Shown: piece after piece, positions 29,734 through 40,522 of the stretch
Layout of the letters: the number at the start of each line of letters is the position of its first letter
How positions within the stretch are numbered: the first letter of the stretch is position 1
Translations under genes and position numbers: made by a program
Notes under the pieces: model-generated
Told to the model about the DNA's origin: nothing
What the model saw: the letters and a program-made list of their open reading frames with translations, nothing else
The model's database searches: none
Assembly (NCBI GenBank): GCA_024274875.1
Contig: JAJSAH010000018.1
Location: 1 to 55,146, forward strand
Reading direction: 5' to 3'
From: an archaeon
GTDB lineage: Archaea; Micrarchaeota; Micrarchaeia; CAILAH01
Length of the DNA stretch: 55,146 bases

Positions 29734-31305
29734 TTAAGAGATATCCAACCTCTCAACTATTGCCGCATACGCTGGCCTGGATATCGCAAGGCCGAGCAAC
29801 GCGCCTAGAATTGTGGATGTTGCAAACCCAACTATCTCTACGATCCCAGAGAAAAACAACGGAAGCATCGCAACAACGGCTATGACAACATTGCGAGTGA
29901 TTATGTAAAACGCGCTCTTCACTCTCTCATGAATTTCTTCTTTAGAAATACCATGCTCTCCTCTTCTGAATATTTCATCTGTAATTATTATCTGCGCATC
30001 AAGGCTCACTCCCATTGCCGCTATGATGCCAGCCATCGCAGCAAAATCAATCGTTCCAAACCCTCCTATTATAGCCACCAATATAATGATTTCTGCTATA
30101 GAAACAACTATTATCGGCAGAAATAATTTTGGCTCCCTATACCTAAGCGTAACAAATAAAATAATCATAAGAAATGCCGCAGCAGCGCCAACTAAACTCA
30201 TATGCAAAAACTGCGCGCCCAACGGAGCAGGCACGCTAATGGTTGAACCAACGATTGCATTCACAGGAAGCCTGCCTCCGCTCAATACGCTCCTTATTTC
30301 CTTAGCATTCAGTTCTGCCTGCTTAACTGTCTGAGAAGTTCCGCTAACACTAACAAGACGCGATGGAGTGCCTTTTGCAAGACCTTCGGAGAGTATAGGG
30401 GCAGACAGCAATCCCATCGCTTTCCATCGCGATAACGCGAGCCCGTTCGTTTTGGCATTGAATGTTATCACGGGTGCAAGTTCATCATCGGGCAGCTCCT
30501 TAACATTAGAGGTTAAATTTTTAAGATCATCTAAATAGGATGATGTTTGCGATGCAATCACAACCTTAGTTGCATTCGTCATGTTTGCGCCATTATCTCC
30601 GTATAACTCTTTCAGAACAAGCGGCTTCTTGACTTCCCAATCATCAATAATTATTACTTTTATGTCGCTCCCTTCTATGTTATTGAGGTCTGCAATCAAT
30701 GGAAGAACTTCGCTTATGCTGATATCCTTCTGAAAATGCCTTGGCTCAAGCAGAATCAATGCTGACTCAGGCCTGTCAAGGAACATGTACACCGGTTTGT
30801 TGGCCTGCCCATAAGCTACTGCAGCAAACTTGCTTGCGCCCTCCTCAGTAACAGCAAAATCCACTTCCCATCTGTATGCATCTCTCGAAAGAGGACTTAT
30901 CCGACCTTCACCTATGCTGCCAGGCAGTATATCCTTTCCCGTTATCGCAACCTTGCCGTTTATGATTGCCTCAAACTTTCCCTGCTGCTGCAGGATTTTT
31001 TCAACCTGTTTTATCGATGTTTCATCGCCTTTGGCAAGCTCAATCTGGACCTCTCTGGGTGGCAACGGGCGCACGACCACCTGAGAAAGACCAAATTTAG
31101 ATACTCTCGTTTTGAGTATATTAACAATATCGTCCATTTGAGAGGGAGATAAATCCTTATCAAAGGTTATAGGTATTCGCACGCCGCCTTCAAACTCAAT
31201 GCCATAGTTGATGCCTTTTACAAATATAATTAATAATGATATAAGAATAACTGCTGCCAAAAATAATATGCGTTTATCGTACAACAAATCCTTCACGTTT
31301 AACAC
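29734..31305 (-). CDS. secD: Protein translocase subunit SecD
   Basis: GIEFEGGVRIPITF; GMAGIIAAMGVSLDAQIIITDEI-like TM region. Confidence 0.93.
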   Translation of the reverse strand: MLNVKDLLYDKRILFLAAVILISLLIIFVKGINYGIEFEGGVRIPITFDKDLSPSQMDDIVNILKTRVSKFGLSQVVVRPLPPREVQIELAKGDETSIKQVEKILQQQGKFEAIINGKVAITGKDILPGSIGEGRISPLSRDAYRWEVDFAVTEEGASKFAAVAYGQANKPVYMFLDRPESALILLEPRHFQKDISISEVLPLIADLNNIEGSDIKVIIIDDWEVKKPLVLKELYGDNGANMTNATKVVIASQTSSYLDDLKNLTSNVKELPDDELAPVITFNAKTNGLALSRWKAMGLLSAPILSEGLAKGTPSRLVSVSGTSQTVKQAELNAKEIRSVLSGGRLPVNAIVGSTISVPAPLGAQFLHMSLVGAAAAFLMIILFVTLRYREPKLFLPIIVVSIAEIIILVAIIGGFGTIDFAAMAGIIAAMGVSLDAQIIITDEIFRRGEHGISKEEIHERVKSAFYIITRNVVIAVVAMLPLFFSGIVEIVGFATSTILGALLGLAISRPAYAAIVERLDIS

Positions 31306-32413
31306 CTTCTACATGATGAATCATGATTACCGCATTAAGCATCCATGTGGCTATAAGATCCCCTACTAAACCAGCAAGAACTATTTTTGATATAGATTGA
31401 TAAACAGCGATGTTAGTAATTTCACCAACCAAAAACAATGCAACAAATGCAAGTATTGCTGTGAAACTCATTGTAACTCCAGTAAGCATTGCTTCATAAG
31501 CGCTCTTGCGCGGGTTCCTGAACCCTCTTTTAAGTATGCGCACGGTCAGCAGGATATCAGTATCCAACGAGAAACCTATCAACATGAGTATGGATGCTAT
31601 CGCGGCAAGGGATAGAGGGATGTTGAGCAATCCCATAACTCCCAATGCAAACAACACATCGCATGTCGCGCCTGTAAGCACTGCTATGGATGGAACAAAA
31701 TCCCTGAATATCACAAACACTGCGATAGCGCTCAGCACTGCTGCTGCAAGCATAACGCCTTCAATTTTTCCAACGAACACTTCGCTAAGCGATGGGTTTA
31801 TCAGCTTAAAAGAATACGACTCATAATCAATTCTCCCAGAAATCCTCGATGTAATGTCCTCGCGGTACGCAAGCGTCACCTTGGAGAACAAAGACTCAAC
31901 CTCGGGCTTAAGCTTATCGACATCTTCTGTAAGCGTTATGCGCTTTCCTAAAACTGATGAAGAACTCTCCATCAGCTTCTGCCTAAGATCCATTAAATGC
32001 TGTTCCAGTTCAGCAGCTTCCGTCTCCTGAACTGTTGTGCTGCCGTTCGAACCTTTTAACACAAGGATTTCATATCTCTTCTTAGCATACTTTTCATATG
32101 TATCTAAAAAATCCCTGTATGCGCTTTCCAACTCAACGATCTCTGGAGAATGCGCAATCTCAATCTCTGCGATGTTCGAATCGCCAAGTTTATACGAGCG
32201 CACACTAAAATCTGTAAATCGCGCATCATGCAGTTGGGATGATATCTCATCCTCTGAAAGCGGTTTATCAAGTTCAAGAGTGACAAGGACGCCTCCCTTA
32301 AACTCTAAGCCTGGCTCAATCTGCAGCACAAAATATATTGAGATCAAAACCAATGCCAAAGGGATTATTGCAAGTTTTTTGTAATCTCCGCTGTATATGT
32401 CCGGAAGTTTCAT
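31274..32413 (-). CDS. secF: Protein translocase subunit SecF
   Basis: GLEFKGGVLVTLEL; LIGFSLDTDILLTVRILKRGFRNPRKSAYEAMLTGVTMSFTAI. Confidence 0.92.
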   Translation of the reverse strand: MKLPDIYSGDYKKLAIIPLALVLISIYFVLQIEPGLEFKGGVLVTLELDKPLSEDEISSQLHDARFTDFSVRSYKLGDSNIAEIEIAHSPEIVELESAYRDFLDTYEKYAKKRYEILVLKGSNGSTTVQETEAAELEQHLMDLRQKLMESSSSVLGKRITLTEDVDKLKPEVESLFSKVTLAYREDITSRISGRIDYESYSFKLINPSLSEVFVGKIEGVMLAAAVLSAIAVFVIFRDFVPSIAVLTGATCDVLFALGVMGLLNIPLSLAAIASILMLIGFSLDTDILLTVRILKRGFRNPRKSAYEAMLTGVTMSFTAILAFVALFLVGEITNIAVYQSISKIVLAGLVGDLIATWMLNAVIMIHHVEGVKREGFVVR

Positions 32414-32439
32414 CTAATCATCTTCTCGCAGTTTTAACA

Positions 32440-32513
32440 TGGGCCAGGAGAGATTTGAACTCTCGACCTCCCGATTATCAGTCGGGCGCTCCACCAGGCT
32501 AAGCTACTGGCCC
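32440..32513 (-). tRNA. tRNA-Ile(GAU)
   Basis: Reverse strand GGGCCAGTAGCTTAGCCTGGTGGAGCGCCCGACTGATAATCGGGAGGTCGAGAGTTCAAATCTCTCCTGGCCCA; full cloverleaf, anticodon GAT. Confidence 0.95.
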
Positions 32514-32626
32514 GCATGCGCGCGCTAAAACTTTGAGATAAGAAATTTTAAAAATTGATTTCTATTATTGAGCAAATGTTGAATTAATGGAAAGATTTAT
32601 ATATGAACTAAAAACATAAATATTGC

Positions 32627-33283
32627 ATGAAATTGAAAGCGGCAGTTGCTGCCACGCTAATTGCATCATGCATTGGATTCGGGGGGATTAACAGGGCAAG
32701 CGCATTCATAAAATTCAAGCGAGCAGCAATAAACTCGCCAAGAACTCTGCATAATAACAGTATAAAACCAGAATTTAAAGAACAAGGAGGAGAGTACTAC
32801 TATAAGTATAACGGAAAGTATGTTAAAGTGTTGGATGAGGATATTAAAGACCTGTTGGGATGCAAAGATTGCAAACCAGTCCTATCAGCATACAACGAGC
32901 ATGTATATGCTATGCTAGAGACAGGCAAATTCTTATTGCATTATAATGTTGAAATTCATAAAAAATCTGCAGTAAACATCGGAAATGTGAAAAAGATGGA
33001 TGGCTCAGAAAACATAAGATTCATATCTATTGTTGCGACTGCCAATGGCGTATTCTTCATTTACGACGGTGCAAAAAATTTATATTACATTAATAAAGAT
33101 GATGTGAGCAGAGGAGAAGTGCAAGCAATACCCTTGAATGATTATATCTCAGGAAATTCAGTGTTCCTCCCGCGCATTGAATTAATAAACCCACGCAGTG
33201 ATGTAGTAATCCTGAGGTCCCCCTCGCTTAAATGCAACATATATGTTTCGCTTCGCGACAAAAGAATAAAATGTGCAAAATGA
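32627..33283 (+). CDS. Secreted hypothetical protein
   Basis: MKLKAAVAATLIASCIGFGGINRASA signal-peptide-like N-terminus. Confidence 0.6.
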   Translation: MKLKAAVAATLIASCIGFGGINRASAFIKFKRAAINSPRTLHNNSIKPEFKEQGGEYYYKYNGKYVKVLDEDIKDLLGCKDCKPVLSAYNEHVYAMLETGKFLLHYNVEIHKKSAVNIGNVKKMDGSENIRFISIVATANGVFFIYDGAKNLYYINKDDVSRGEVQAIPLNDYISGNSVFLPRIELINPRSDVVILRSPSLKCNIYVSLRDKRIKCAK

Positions 33284-33318
33284 TTAAAAATGATGCATGA
33301 GATATAGGAACGGTGTAT

Positions 33319-34074
33319 TTGATGGTAATGGCGCAAAAAAGTAAACGTAGAGATAATGTGGTGGATTATACAGTAACCGCAAACCTGTTAAGGTTTGAAA
33401 AGCCAAATCCGCGTTATTTTAGAAATCCTGAGATTATTATCAGCGAAGATGGAAAAGAAGCATACATAAGAATTGGGTTGAGGGACAAAAAGCATGTAAT
33501 TGAGATGCGATTGAAGTTTAATAAAAAAACAGATATAAAAAGAATAATGGAAGTTCTTAAAGAAACTACGAATGAGATGGGGGAATTTTACAAGGGAGCT
33601 ATGGTAGATATTGAAAAAGAGCTTAAAAGAGAGAAAGGCAGAGGGTACAAATTGTCAGGCAGAGGGCTTGCTGCTGCAATACGCTCTGCAGTAAAGAACA
33701 ATTGCTATGTCTACAATAAAAAAATTGGGAATTCAGTACTGGCAAGTGACTATTTAAAATACGGGACAGTTGTAGATGCAGTCGCAGCGAAAACAGGAAA
33801 GTACCCTAAAAATATGCCTGTTCAATATGTAGAATTCAAGGAAAGCGATGTTGAAGTTCAGCCCATTATTGCATACAGATCAAAACCTGCAAATAAACAA
33901 AAAATAACTATTGAGGTTGGTGAGATTAAAATAGAACGAGGAGGAAGAAAGAAGGAGAGGCGTGAAGTAAAAATAAGCGTTGGCAAAATAAAAATAAGAA
34001 AGCTGTCGGATGAGGAGTATGCAAAACTGCTCAAAACGCCTAAAAAAACCAATAAAAAGAAGAGTAGGAAATGA
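33319..34074 (+). CDS. Hypothetical protein with internal duplicated beta motif
   Basis: ORF 33313..34074; KITIEVGEIKIERGG / REVKISVGKIKIRKL repeat, basic C-terminus. Confidence 0.55.
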   Translation: MMVMAQKSKRRDNVVDYTVTANLLRFEKPNPRYFRNPEIIISEDGKEAYIRIGLRDKKHVIEMRLKFNKKTDIKRIMEVLKETTNEMGEFYKGAMVDIEKELKREKGRGYKLSGRGLAAAIRSAVKNNCYVYNKKIGNSVLASDYLKYGTVVDAVAAKTGKYPKNMPVQYVEFKESDVEVQPIIAYRSKPANKQKITIEVGEIKIERGGRKKERREVKISVGKIKIRKLSDEEYAKLLKTPKKTNKKKSRK

Positions 34075-35466
34075 TTACAAGCCAAGGAAAAATCTGCGGT
34101 TAAGATGTTTAGTGAACACATCAGCAGATGAGGCGAATATGCAATCCTTGCCATAAAATACAGATGAAGATTTTATTTCTTTCAGCAAACCTTTGCTTAT
34201 GCCATGCTTTATTGGATTTGCCTGTATATCTTTAACCAACTGTTTCACATCAGAAAATTTGCGTTTGCGCACAGCGCATAACCTTTCCCCGCATACAAAC
34301 AAATCAACATTATTAATCTCTTCTCTTATAAAACTCTCCAAATGCCGCCCCATGCGCACATAGGGCCCTTCTTGCACAGAAATGTTTGGCAACTTAGAAA
34401 ACATCAACTCAAACAGCAGAAAACACTCATCCCCACTAACCTCTGCTGTTTGATGCACGCATTCAAAATGTTCGCACTCAAATGAGATTCTTATGTTCTT
34501 CAAGGTTCTTCTGAGTTCTCCCCATAATATATCGTTAACTTTATCTGGCTTCGTGAACTTGAAAAGGATAAAATGCGTGCCGCGCGCCCTGGTATTCTTG
34601 CGTATATCTTGCAAACTCATGGGCTTCAATGTCTCAAAAAACGCCGATGTGGATGGCTTCATGAAAAATATATGCGAAGCAGCAACGAATCTTGCGAGCG
34701 ATTCATCGCTCACTGGAGCTGCAACATTGCGCCGCTTATCAACAGGGTCTATAACTATAAGCGCATCTCCTTTGAATAATGTTGAAAGTAAGCGACTGCT
34801 TTTCCTGCCAACCATATCTATCGCCACAGGAAATTTCCACTCGCGCGATGATTTAATTAAATTGTAAAATGACCCGCTATGCATCACAAGCAATTCGCAT
34901 AAATACCCAGAAAAACCTCCTGTGCGAATCTCAGCGCCGTATATACCAAGCCGTTTTAAAAACACTTTAAGAATGCGCACATCATCTTTTTGAGATTCAG
35001 TTATGTTGCTTAAAACATATTTTGTATGAAATTGCGTTCGATCCACTGCGCTTTTAAGATGCGCAATATCTTTCCCCTTAAGTTTATAGCTTGGCACTAT
35101 ATCTACTCTGTGTCCTTTGTATGTGCCTCTAAGGTAAGGATGCTGCGCATACGCAACTTCCCATGTTTCAAGAACTTGTTTTCCCCACTCAAATGCCATT
35201 GATTCAAGCTCATCTATGGAATACGATTCTGGAAATAATATGAACACATCAAAATCCACATCATCTTTTATGTATGTGCCTTTCGCAAACGATCCTGTCA
35301 GCATCACTTCAATATTATCAGGGGACAGCGAATTAAGTTTTTCAACAACATCATCAGCAGTCTTCTTTACTGAGAGATGGAAGCGGGTTGATGGTTTAAC
35401 CCTTTTAAGGATTTCTTTACGCATTTTATTCCATTCCCTCTCATCGAGATCTCCGCTAAGCATCAA
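34075..35466 (-). CDS. cca: CCA-adding enzyme (archaeal class I)
   Basis: MLTGSFAKGTYIKDDVDFDVFILFP (GS...DxD) and YKGHRVDIVPSYKLKG. Confidence 0.93.
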   Translation of the reverse strand: MMLSGDLDEREWNKMRKEILKRVKPSTRFHLSVKKTADDVVEKLNSLSPDNIEVMLTGSFAKGTYIKDDVDFDVFILFPESYSIDELESMAFEWGKQVLETWEVAYAQHPYLRGTYKGHRVDIVPSYKLKGKDIAHLKSAVDRTQFHTKYVLSNITESQKDDVRILKVFLKRLGIYGAEIRTGGFSGYLCELLVMHSGSFYNLIKSSREWKFPVAIDMVGRKSSRLLSTLFKGDALIVIDPVDKRRNVAAPVSDESLARFVAASHIFFMKPSTSAFFETLKPMSLQDIRKNTRARGTHFILFKFTKPDKVNDILWGELRRTLKNIRISFECEHFECVHQTAEVSGDECFLLFELMFSKLPNISVQEGPYVRMGRHLESFIREEINNVDLFVCGERLCAVRKRKFSDVKQLVKDIQANPIKHGISKGLLKEIKSSSVFYGKDCIFASSADVFTKHLNRRFFLGL

Positions 35467-35473
35467 GATTCAC

Positions 35474-36397
35474 CTATTTTATTGGATACGCTTGATAACC
35501 TTTTAACTTTAAAACATTCGAGAATTGCTCTGAAAACGGCCCAAATACATATACTCTCTTTGGATCGCTGTGCTCAACATACTCAATCAAATCATTATAC
35601 CCTGCATGGTCGCTGAAAGGCAGAGATAAATCATAATACGGATTATTGTATTTTACATTCCACCCGCTTAATGAAGCAAAATATGCTGGTTTTCTGTAAT
35701 GTTTAGTTAATCGCATTTTCAAATCCATGCTAAACATGGATTTAGGTATTATTCCTACAAAATTGTCCCTGAACATATCGGACGCTTCATCCGAATCTGA
35801 TGAGACATAGGATAATGCACTGCCAAGCTTTGCATACCTTCCATTTATCTCAGCAATCTGCTTATGAACAACCGGAGTTATTCCGCAATACTCATTCAAA
35901 ATTTTTGTGAGTTCCTGCGATTTGCCTTTTGGATATACAGTGAATATCACATTGCCATACCTAAGCTTGGTCAACACTTCTCTTTTTATAACATCAGCAA
36001 GCGCTTCTTTCTTGGGAAAGTTGTATTCGGGTGATCCATATGTAGCTTCAATCAACAGCCTATCTGACTCAACTATTTCAGCGCCATCGTATGTGAAGCC
36101 ATCTTCAATACTCATATCACCAGTATACACAAAATTTCCGCCATCTCCGGCAATCTCAATCTGTGTTGCGCCGAACATATGCCCTGCTGGATGAAGCTTC
36201 ACGCTATCCAAGCAAACCCTCTCATTGTATGTTATGCCTGCTATACCTATTGTCTGCGGGGACGCAATTATCCTATCAACTTTACTTCTCCGCGCATGGT
36301 CGGAATGCGCATGCGACACATAAGAAATGTCGCCATTAACATCCAAACCAAGCGTAGCTCCATCCATCTCAAAACAAGCAACCTGCTTAAACAGCAT
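35474..36397 (-). CDS. Metallo-beta-lactamase-fold protein, RNA-processing exonuclease-like
   Basis: ISYVSHAHSDHARRSK (HxHxDH), HPAGHMFGATQIEI, FVYTGDMS. Confidence 0.85.
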   Translation of the reverse strand: MLFKQVACFEMDGATLGLDVNGDISYVSHAHSDHARRSKVDRIIASPQTIGIAGITYNERVCLDSVKLHPAGHMFGATQIEIAGDGGNFVYTGDMSIEDGFTYDGAEIVESDRLLIEATYGSPEYNFPKKEALADVIKREVLTKLRYGNVIFTVYPKGKSQELTKILNEYCGITPVVHKQIAEINGRYAKLGSALSYVSSDSDEASDMFRDNFVGIIPKSMFSMDLKMRLTKHYRKPAYFASLSGWNVKYNNPYYDLSLPFSDHAGYNDLIEYVEHSDPKRVYVFGPFSEQFSNVLKLKGYQAYPIK

Positions 36398-36447
36398 AAT
36401 ATCATATCGAAGAGATATTTTTAATTGTTAATCCTCTATATTGCGGC

Positions 36448-37515
36448 ATGCCGCATATTAAAGAGGGGCTTGCAGAGATAAATGCAAGGGAGGGGGTGTT
36501 CTACAACCCAAACATGGAAATAAACAGAGATTTGCTGGTTTCAGCATTGAAGTGCCTTAATGTAAAGGATTTTTGCGATGGGCACACGGCTACAGGGATA
36601 AAAGCAATACGCGCAGCGCTCGAAGCTGGAGTTGAAAACGCATGCGCTGTTGATCTCAGCAATAATGCATGCGAAAACGCGACAAGTAATGCAAAAATGA
36701 ATAAAGTTAAAGTGAAGGTGATTCATTCAGATATAAGAGAGCATCTTATGCGGCACAATCACGAATTTGTTGAGATTGATCCTTTTGGGTCTCCTGCTCC
36801 ATACATGCACTTCTTAGCAGAATCGTTCTCATGGAGAAAATGCGGATATTCATCTCTCACTGCAACTGACACAGCCGTCCTATGCGGTGCAGAGCGCAAC
36901 GCATGCAGAAGGATTTATGGAGCCATCCCGCTCCATGATGAAATCGTTCATGAAATCGGGCTAAGGATACTTATACAAAGAACGCAGGCAACGCTTGCAG
37001 AAAAGAACATCGCTGCAACGCCCATTTTATCATTATCGCACAGGCATTACTTAAAGGTGTTTTTTAGGATTGAGAGAAGCGCTAAGAAATGCGATGATGC
37101 ATTAAAGTTAATTGCATACTTCGCATACTGCGCGAAATGCAAGCACCGCAAATACATTAATATTGGAGAAACATCGACTTGTGAACATTGCGGTTCAAAA
37201 ATGATGGTCGCAGGACCTGTGTGGAAAGGTTTGACGCATGATTCAGAGTTTGTAAAACAATGCGCGAATCATATCAAAAATATGGAGTATAAACAGATGA
37301 AAGAGGAGATAAAACTGCTCACCGCATGCATAGATGAAAATTTTGATGGAATGTGCTATGACCTTCACAGCATATTCAAAGGAGGAAGCATTCCAAAAAC
37401 AGATAATATAATGCGCAGGTTAAAAGAGAATGGGTTTAAAGCAGAAAAAACGCATTATAAATCATGGATTATAAAAACGGACGCAAGCGCAGCGCAAATT
37501 AAAGCCTTAAGTTGA
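36448..37515 (+). CDS. trm1: tRNA (guanine26-N2)-dimethyltransferase Trm1
   Basis: EGLAEINAREGVFYNPNMEINRDL; EIDPFGSPAPYM; zinc-ribbon CAKCKHRKYI...CEHCG. Confidence 0.94.
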   Translation: MPHIKEGLAEINAREGVFYNPNMEINRDLLVSALKCLNVKDFCDGHTATGIKAIRAALEAGVENACAVDLSNNACENATSNAKMNKVKVKVIHSDIREHLMRHNHEFVEIDPFGSPAPYMHFLAESFSWRKCGYSSLTATDTAVLCGAERNACRRIYGAIPLHDEIVHEIGLRILIQRTQATLAEKNIAATPILSLSHRHYLKVFFRIERSAKKCDDALKLIAYFAYCAKCKHRKYINIGETSTCEHCGSKMMVAGPVWKGLTHDSEFVKQCANHIKNMEYKQMKEEIKLLTACIDENFDGMCYDLHSIFKGGSIPKTDNIMRRLKENGFKAEKTHYKSWIIKTDASAAQIKALS

Positions 37516-38491
37516 GTTCGCGCGCAATCTCTTTGTACCTATTCCTTATCGTAACTTCGGTCACGCCCAAAGCGTCTGCAATATCCTTCTGCGTGCGTTT
37601 CTCGCCCGTAAGCTCGCACGCAATGTAAACTATCGCTGCAACAACTCCCTGCGGGCCCCTGCCTATAACCAAATCCTTCCTCAGCGCTTTTTTATACAGC
37701 TCTTTTATTTTGCCCGCAGTTTTCTGGCCCAGCTTCAATCTTGAAACGGCCCTCGGCACGAGCTGTTCGGGACCTCCCAAAGGAACCTTAATGCCTAATT
37801 CATTTGTTATGAACCTAAATGTCCTGCCTATCTCTTTCCTGTCAACTCCAGATACCTTTGCTATTTCATCAAGAGTACGGGGTATGTTATGCTTCCTGCA
37901 TGTTGCGTATAAAACCGCGCTAACAACATTCTCTATAAGTCTGCCCCTCACAAGCCCTTTCTCTGCAACCTGGCGGTACAGCAAAGCCGCATCTTCTCGA
38001 ACATCTTTTGACAAGCCAAGATATGATGCAATCCTATCCAACTCATTCAATGCAATCATCAGGTTGCGCTCAATAGATGTTGATACGGATGTGCGTTTGT
38101 GCCATTTGCGCATCCTAGATATCTGCGCGACTTTCTTGCCAGAAATCTTTATGCCTCGTATATCCCTATTATACATATCTATTTCTGTAGTCAATCCTTT
38201 ATCAGGCCTTATATACTTAATAGGCGCGCCTCCGCGCGCTTTGCTCTTTATCTCCTCAGATGAAAAAGCGCGCCACTCAGCGCCTAAATCAACTAAATGC
38301 TCCTCCAAAACTAAACCGCAGTCGGCGCATATTAGCTCTCCCCTCTCATAATCCTTAACTATCCTCCTGCTGCCGCAATTTGGGCAAACTGCTGGTTGAG
38401 ATGAAAAACTTTTCGGAGCAGATGCTATATTCTTGGCCTTTGCGGATTTGCTGATTTTTGCAGTGCCGGTTTTGCGGCGTTTCTTCACCAT
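37499..38491 (-). CDS. tfb: Transcription initiation factor IIB
   Basis: CPNCGSRRIVKDYERGELICADCGLVLEEHLVDLGAEWRAF plus two cyclin-like repeats. Confidence 0.96.
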   Translation of the reverse strand: MVKKRRKTGTAKISKSAKAKNIASAPKSFSSQPAVCPNCGSRRIVKDYERGELICADCGLVLEEHLVDLGAEWRAFSSEEIKSKARGGAPIKYIRPDKGLTTEIDMYNRDIRGIKISGKKVAQISRMRKWHKRTSVSTSIERNLMIALNELDRIASYLGLSKDVREDAALLYRQVAEKGLVRGRLIENVVSAVLYATCRKHNIPRTLDEIAKVSGVDRKEIGRTFRFITNELGIKVPLGGPEQLVPRAVSRLKLGQKTAGKIKELYKKALRKDLVIGRGPQGVVAAIVYIACELTGEKRTQKDIADALGVTEVTIRNRYKEIARELNLRL

Positions 38492-38579
38492 ATGCATTAA
38501 AAATAATAGCAAACTTTATAAATATATTTCCACATTCTGGACAATTGCGGACAACGCATAACTAATTTTAATATGTTAT

Positions 38580-40517
38580 TTGCATAATACAAAACGCAAA
38601 AAAGGTGTTGTAGTGAAATATGTGAATGTTGATACTAGCGAAATAAAAATTCCCTCTAAGCTTATTGAGCAGGTTATCGGGCAGAAGAAAGCTGTGGAAA
38701 TCATCAAGAAAGCGGCAAAGCAAAAACGCAATGTGTTGTTGGTAGGGCAACCTGGCACAGGCAAAAGCATGCTCGCTCAAGCGATGTCGGAACTTTTGCC
38801 AGCTGAGGAGCTTGAAGATGTGCTAATATACCCTAACCATATTGATGAGAACAATCCAAAAGTGCGAGTAGTTAAAACATACAATAATATTGAGGAGCTG
38901 AAGCAGGGAAAACCTGGCAGAGGAAGAAGGATTATTGAGGAGTATAAAAAGAGGGCTATGCTGTATGCAACTAAAGGCATTATATCCCCATTCAAGCTCT
39001 TGATTCTTATAGCAATATCTTTCCTGCTTGCAGGATTGGCTTATGAATATTTCGGGGAAGGCGCTGCAAACATTATCGCAGCGGGATTGCTCGGATTGTT
39101 CATTATAGGCGGAGTGTGGATGTTCGTCTCGCAAATCGCAAAACGCGTAGGTCCTGCCGCCTCTTATGAGGGCCCTAAGCTTATTGTAGATAATACGCTT
39201 AAAAGCACTGCGCCGTTCATAGAAGCGACAGGTTCAAAAGCAGGCGCGCTTTTTGGAGATGTTAAGCATGACCCGTTGCAAAGCGGCGGTCTTGGAACGC
39301 CTGCGCACCTAAGAGTTGAGGCAGGAGCAATCCATAAAGCAAACAAAGGTGTGCTGTTTATAGATGAAGTTTCCCTTCTCAGCGCAAAATCGCAGCAGGA
39401 CCTGTTGTCTGCAATGCAGAACAGAAAATTCCCCATAACCGGCCAAAGCGAGCATAGCTCCGGAGCGCTTGTCCGAACTGACCCTGTGCCATGCGATTTT
39501 CTCCTCGTAGCCGCAGGGAATTTGCAGGATGTTGCGAAAATGCATCCGGCGCTGAGATCCAGAATAAAAGGTTATGGATATGAAGTTTACATGGACGATG
39601 TGATTGAAGATACAGAAGAGAACCGCAAAAAATATGTTCAGTTCATTGCGCAGGAGGTTGCAAAGGATGGCAAGATACCTCATTTTGACAACGGGGCAGT
39701 CGCGGAAATAATCAACATGGCACGCAAGATGGCCGGGAGAAAAGGAAAACTTACATTAAGGTTGAGGGAATTAGGAGGAGTTATACGAGCTGCAGGTGAC
39801 ATCGCTGTGGAGAACGATGCAAAAGTGGTTACAAATGAGCATGTGTTAATTGCAGTAAAAATTGCATCGCCGCTTGAACAGCAAATTGCATCAAAAATCA
39901 TTGATTATAAAAAAGAATATGAAGTGTTCAGCAATAAAGGCAATGCAATAGGCAAAGTGAACGGTCTTGCTGTTCTTGGCGAAGGTTCCTCTGGACTTAT
40001 ACTCCCTATCGAAGCCGAGGTTACGCCTGCGAGTTCCAAGCAAGAAAACAAAATTATAGCAACAGGCAAACTTGGGGAGATTGCAAAGGAAGCTGTTGAG
40101 AATGTATCAGCAATAATCAAAAAACATTTGGGAAGCAGCACTGCAAACAAAGACATACATATACAATTCCTGCAGACATATGAAGGCGTAGAAGGCGATA
40201 GCGCAAGCATAAGCATTGCAACAGCGGTTGTGTCTGCGCTTATGAATATCCCAATAATGCAGAATATTGCGATGACAGGTTCGTTGAGCGTGCGCGGGGA
40301 AGTGCTGCCGGTTGGAGGAGTTACTGCAAAAGTAGAGGCGGCGATTGATGCCGGCATGAAAACCGTTATCATACCATACAACAATAAAGAGGATGTGATT
40401 ATTTCAAAGAGGAGAATTGCAAAAATAAAAATAATACCTGTTAAAACGTTTAAGGAAGTGCTAAAATACGCATTAAGAGACTGCATAGAGAAGAGAAAAC
40501 TGCTCGCAAAGCTTTAA
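38580..40517 (+). CDS. lonB: Archaeal Lon protease (LonB, membrane-anchored)
   Basis: [15 protein letters not shown] Walker A, TM insert, [18 protein letters not shown] catalytic Ser, [10 protein letters not shown]. Confidence 0.95.
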   Translation: MHNTKRKKGVVVKYVNVDTSEIKIPSKLIEQVIGQKKAVEIIKKAAKQKRNVLLVGQPGTGKSMLAQAMSELLPAEELEDVLIYPNHIDENNPKVRVVKTYNNIEELKQGKPGRGRRIIEEYKKRAMLYATKGIISPFKLLILIAISFLLAGLAYEYFGEGAANIIAAGLLGLFIIGGVWMFVSQIAKRVGPAASYEGPKLIVDNTLKSTAPFIEATGSKAGALFGDVKHDPLQSGGLGTPAHLRVEAGAIHKANKGVLFIDEVSLLSAKSQQDLLSAMQNRKFPITGQSEHSSGALVRTDPVPCDFLLVAAGNLQDVAKMHPALRSRIKGYGYEVYMDDVIEDTEENRKKYVQFIAQEVAKDGKIPHFDNGAVAEIINMARKMAGRKGKLTLRLRELGGVIRAAGDIAVENDAKVVTNEHVLIAVKIASPLEQQIASKIIDYKKEYEVFSNKGNAIGKVNGLAVLGEGSSGLILPIEAEVTPASSKQENKIIATGKLGEIAKEAVENVSAIIKKHLGSSTANKDIHIQFLQTYEGVEGDSASISIATAVVSALMNIPIMQNIAMTGSLSVRGEVLPVGGVTAKVEAAIDAGMKTVIIPYNNKEDVIISKRRIAKIKIIPVKTFKEVLKYALRDCIEKRKLLAKL

Positions 40518-40522
40518 GCAAA

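Noticed and set aside
38580-40517. TM segments in the Lon protease as an unusual fusion
   Set aside because: Membrane-anchored LonB with the TM insert in the ATPase domain is the normal archaeal form
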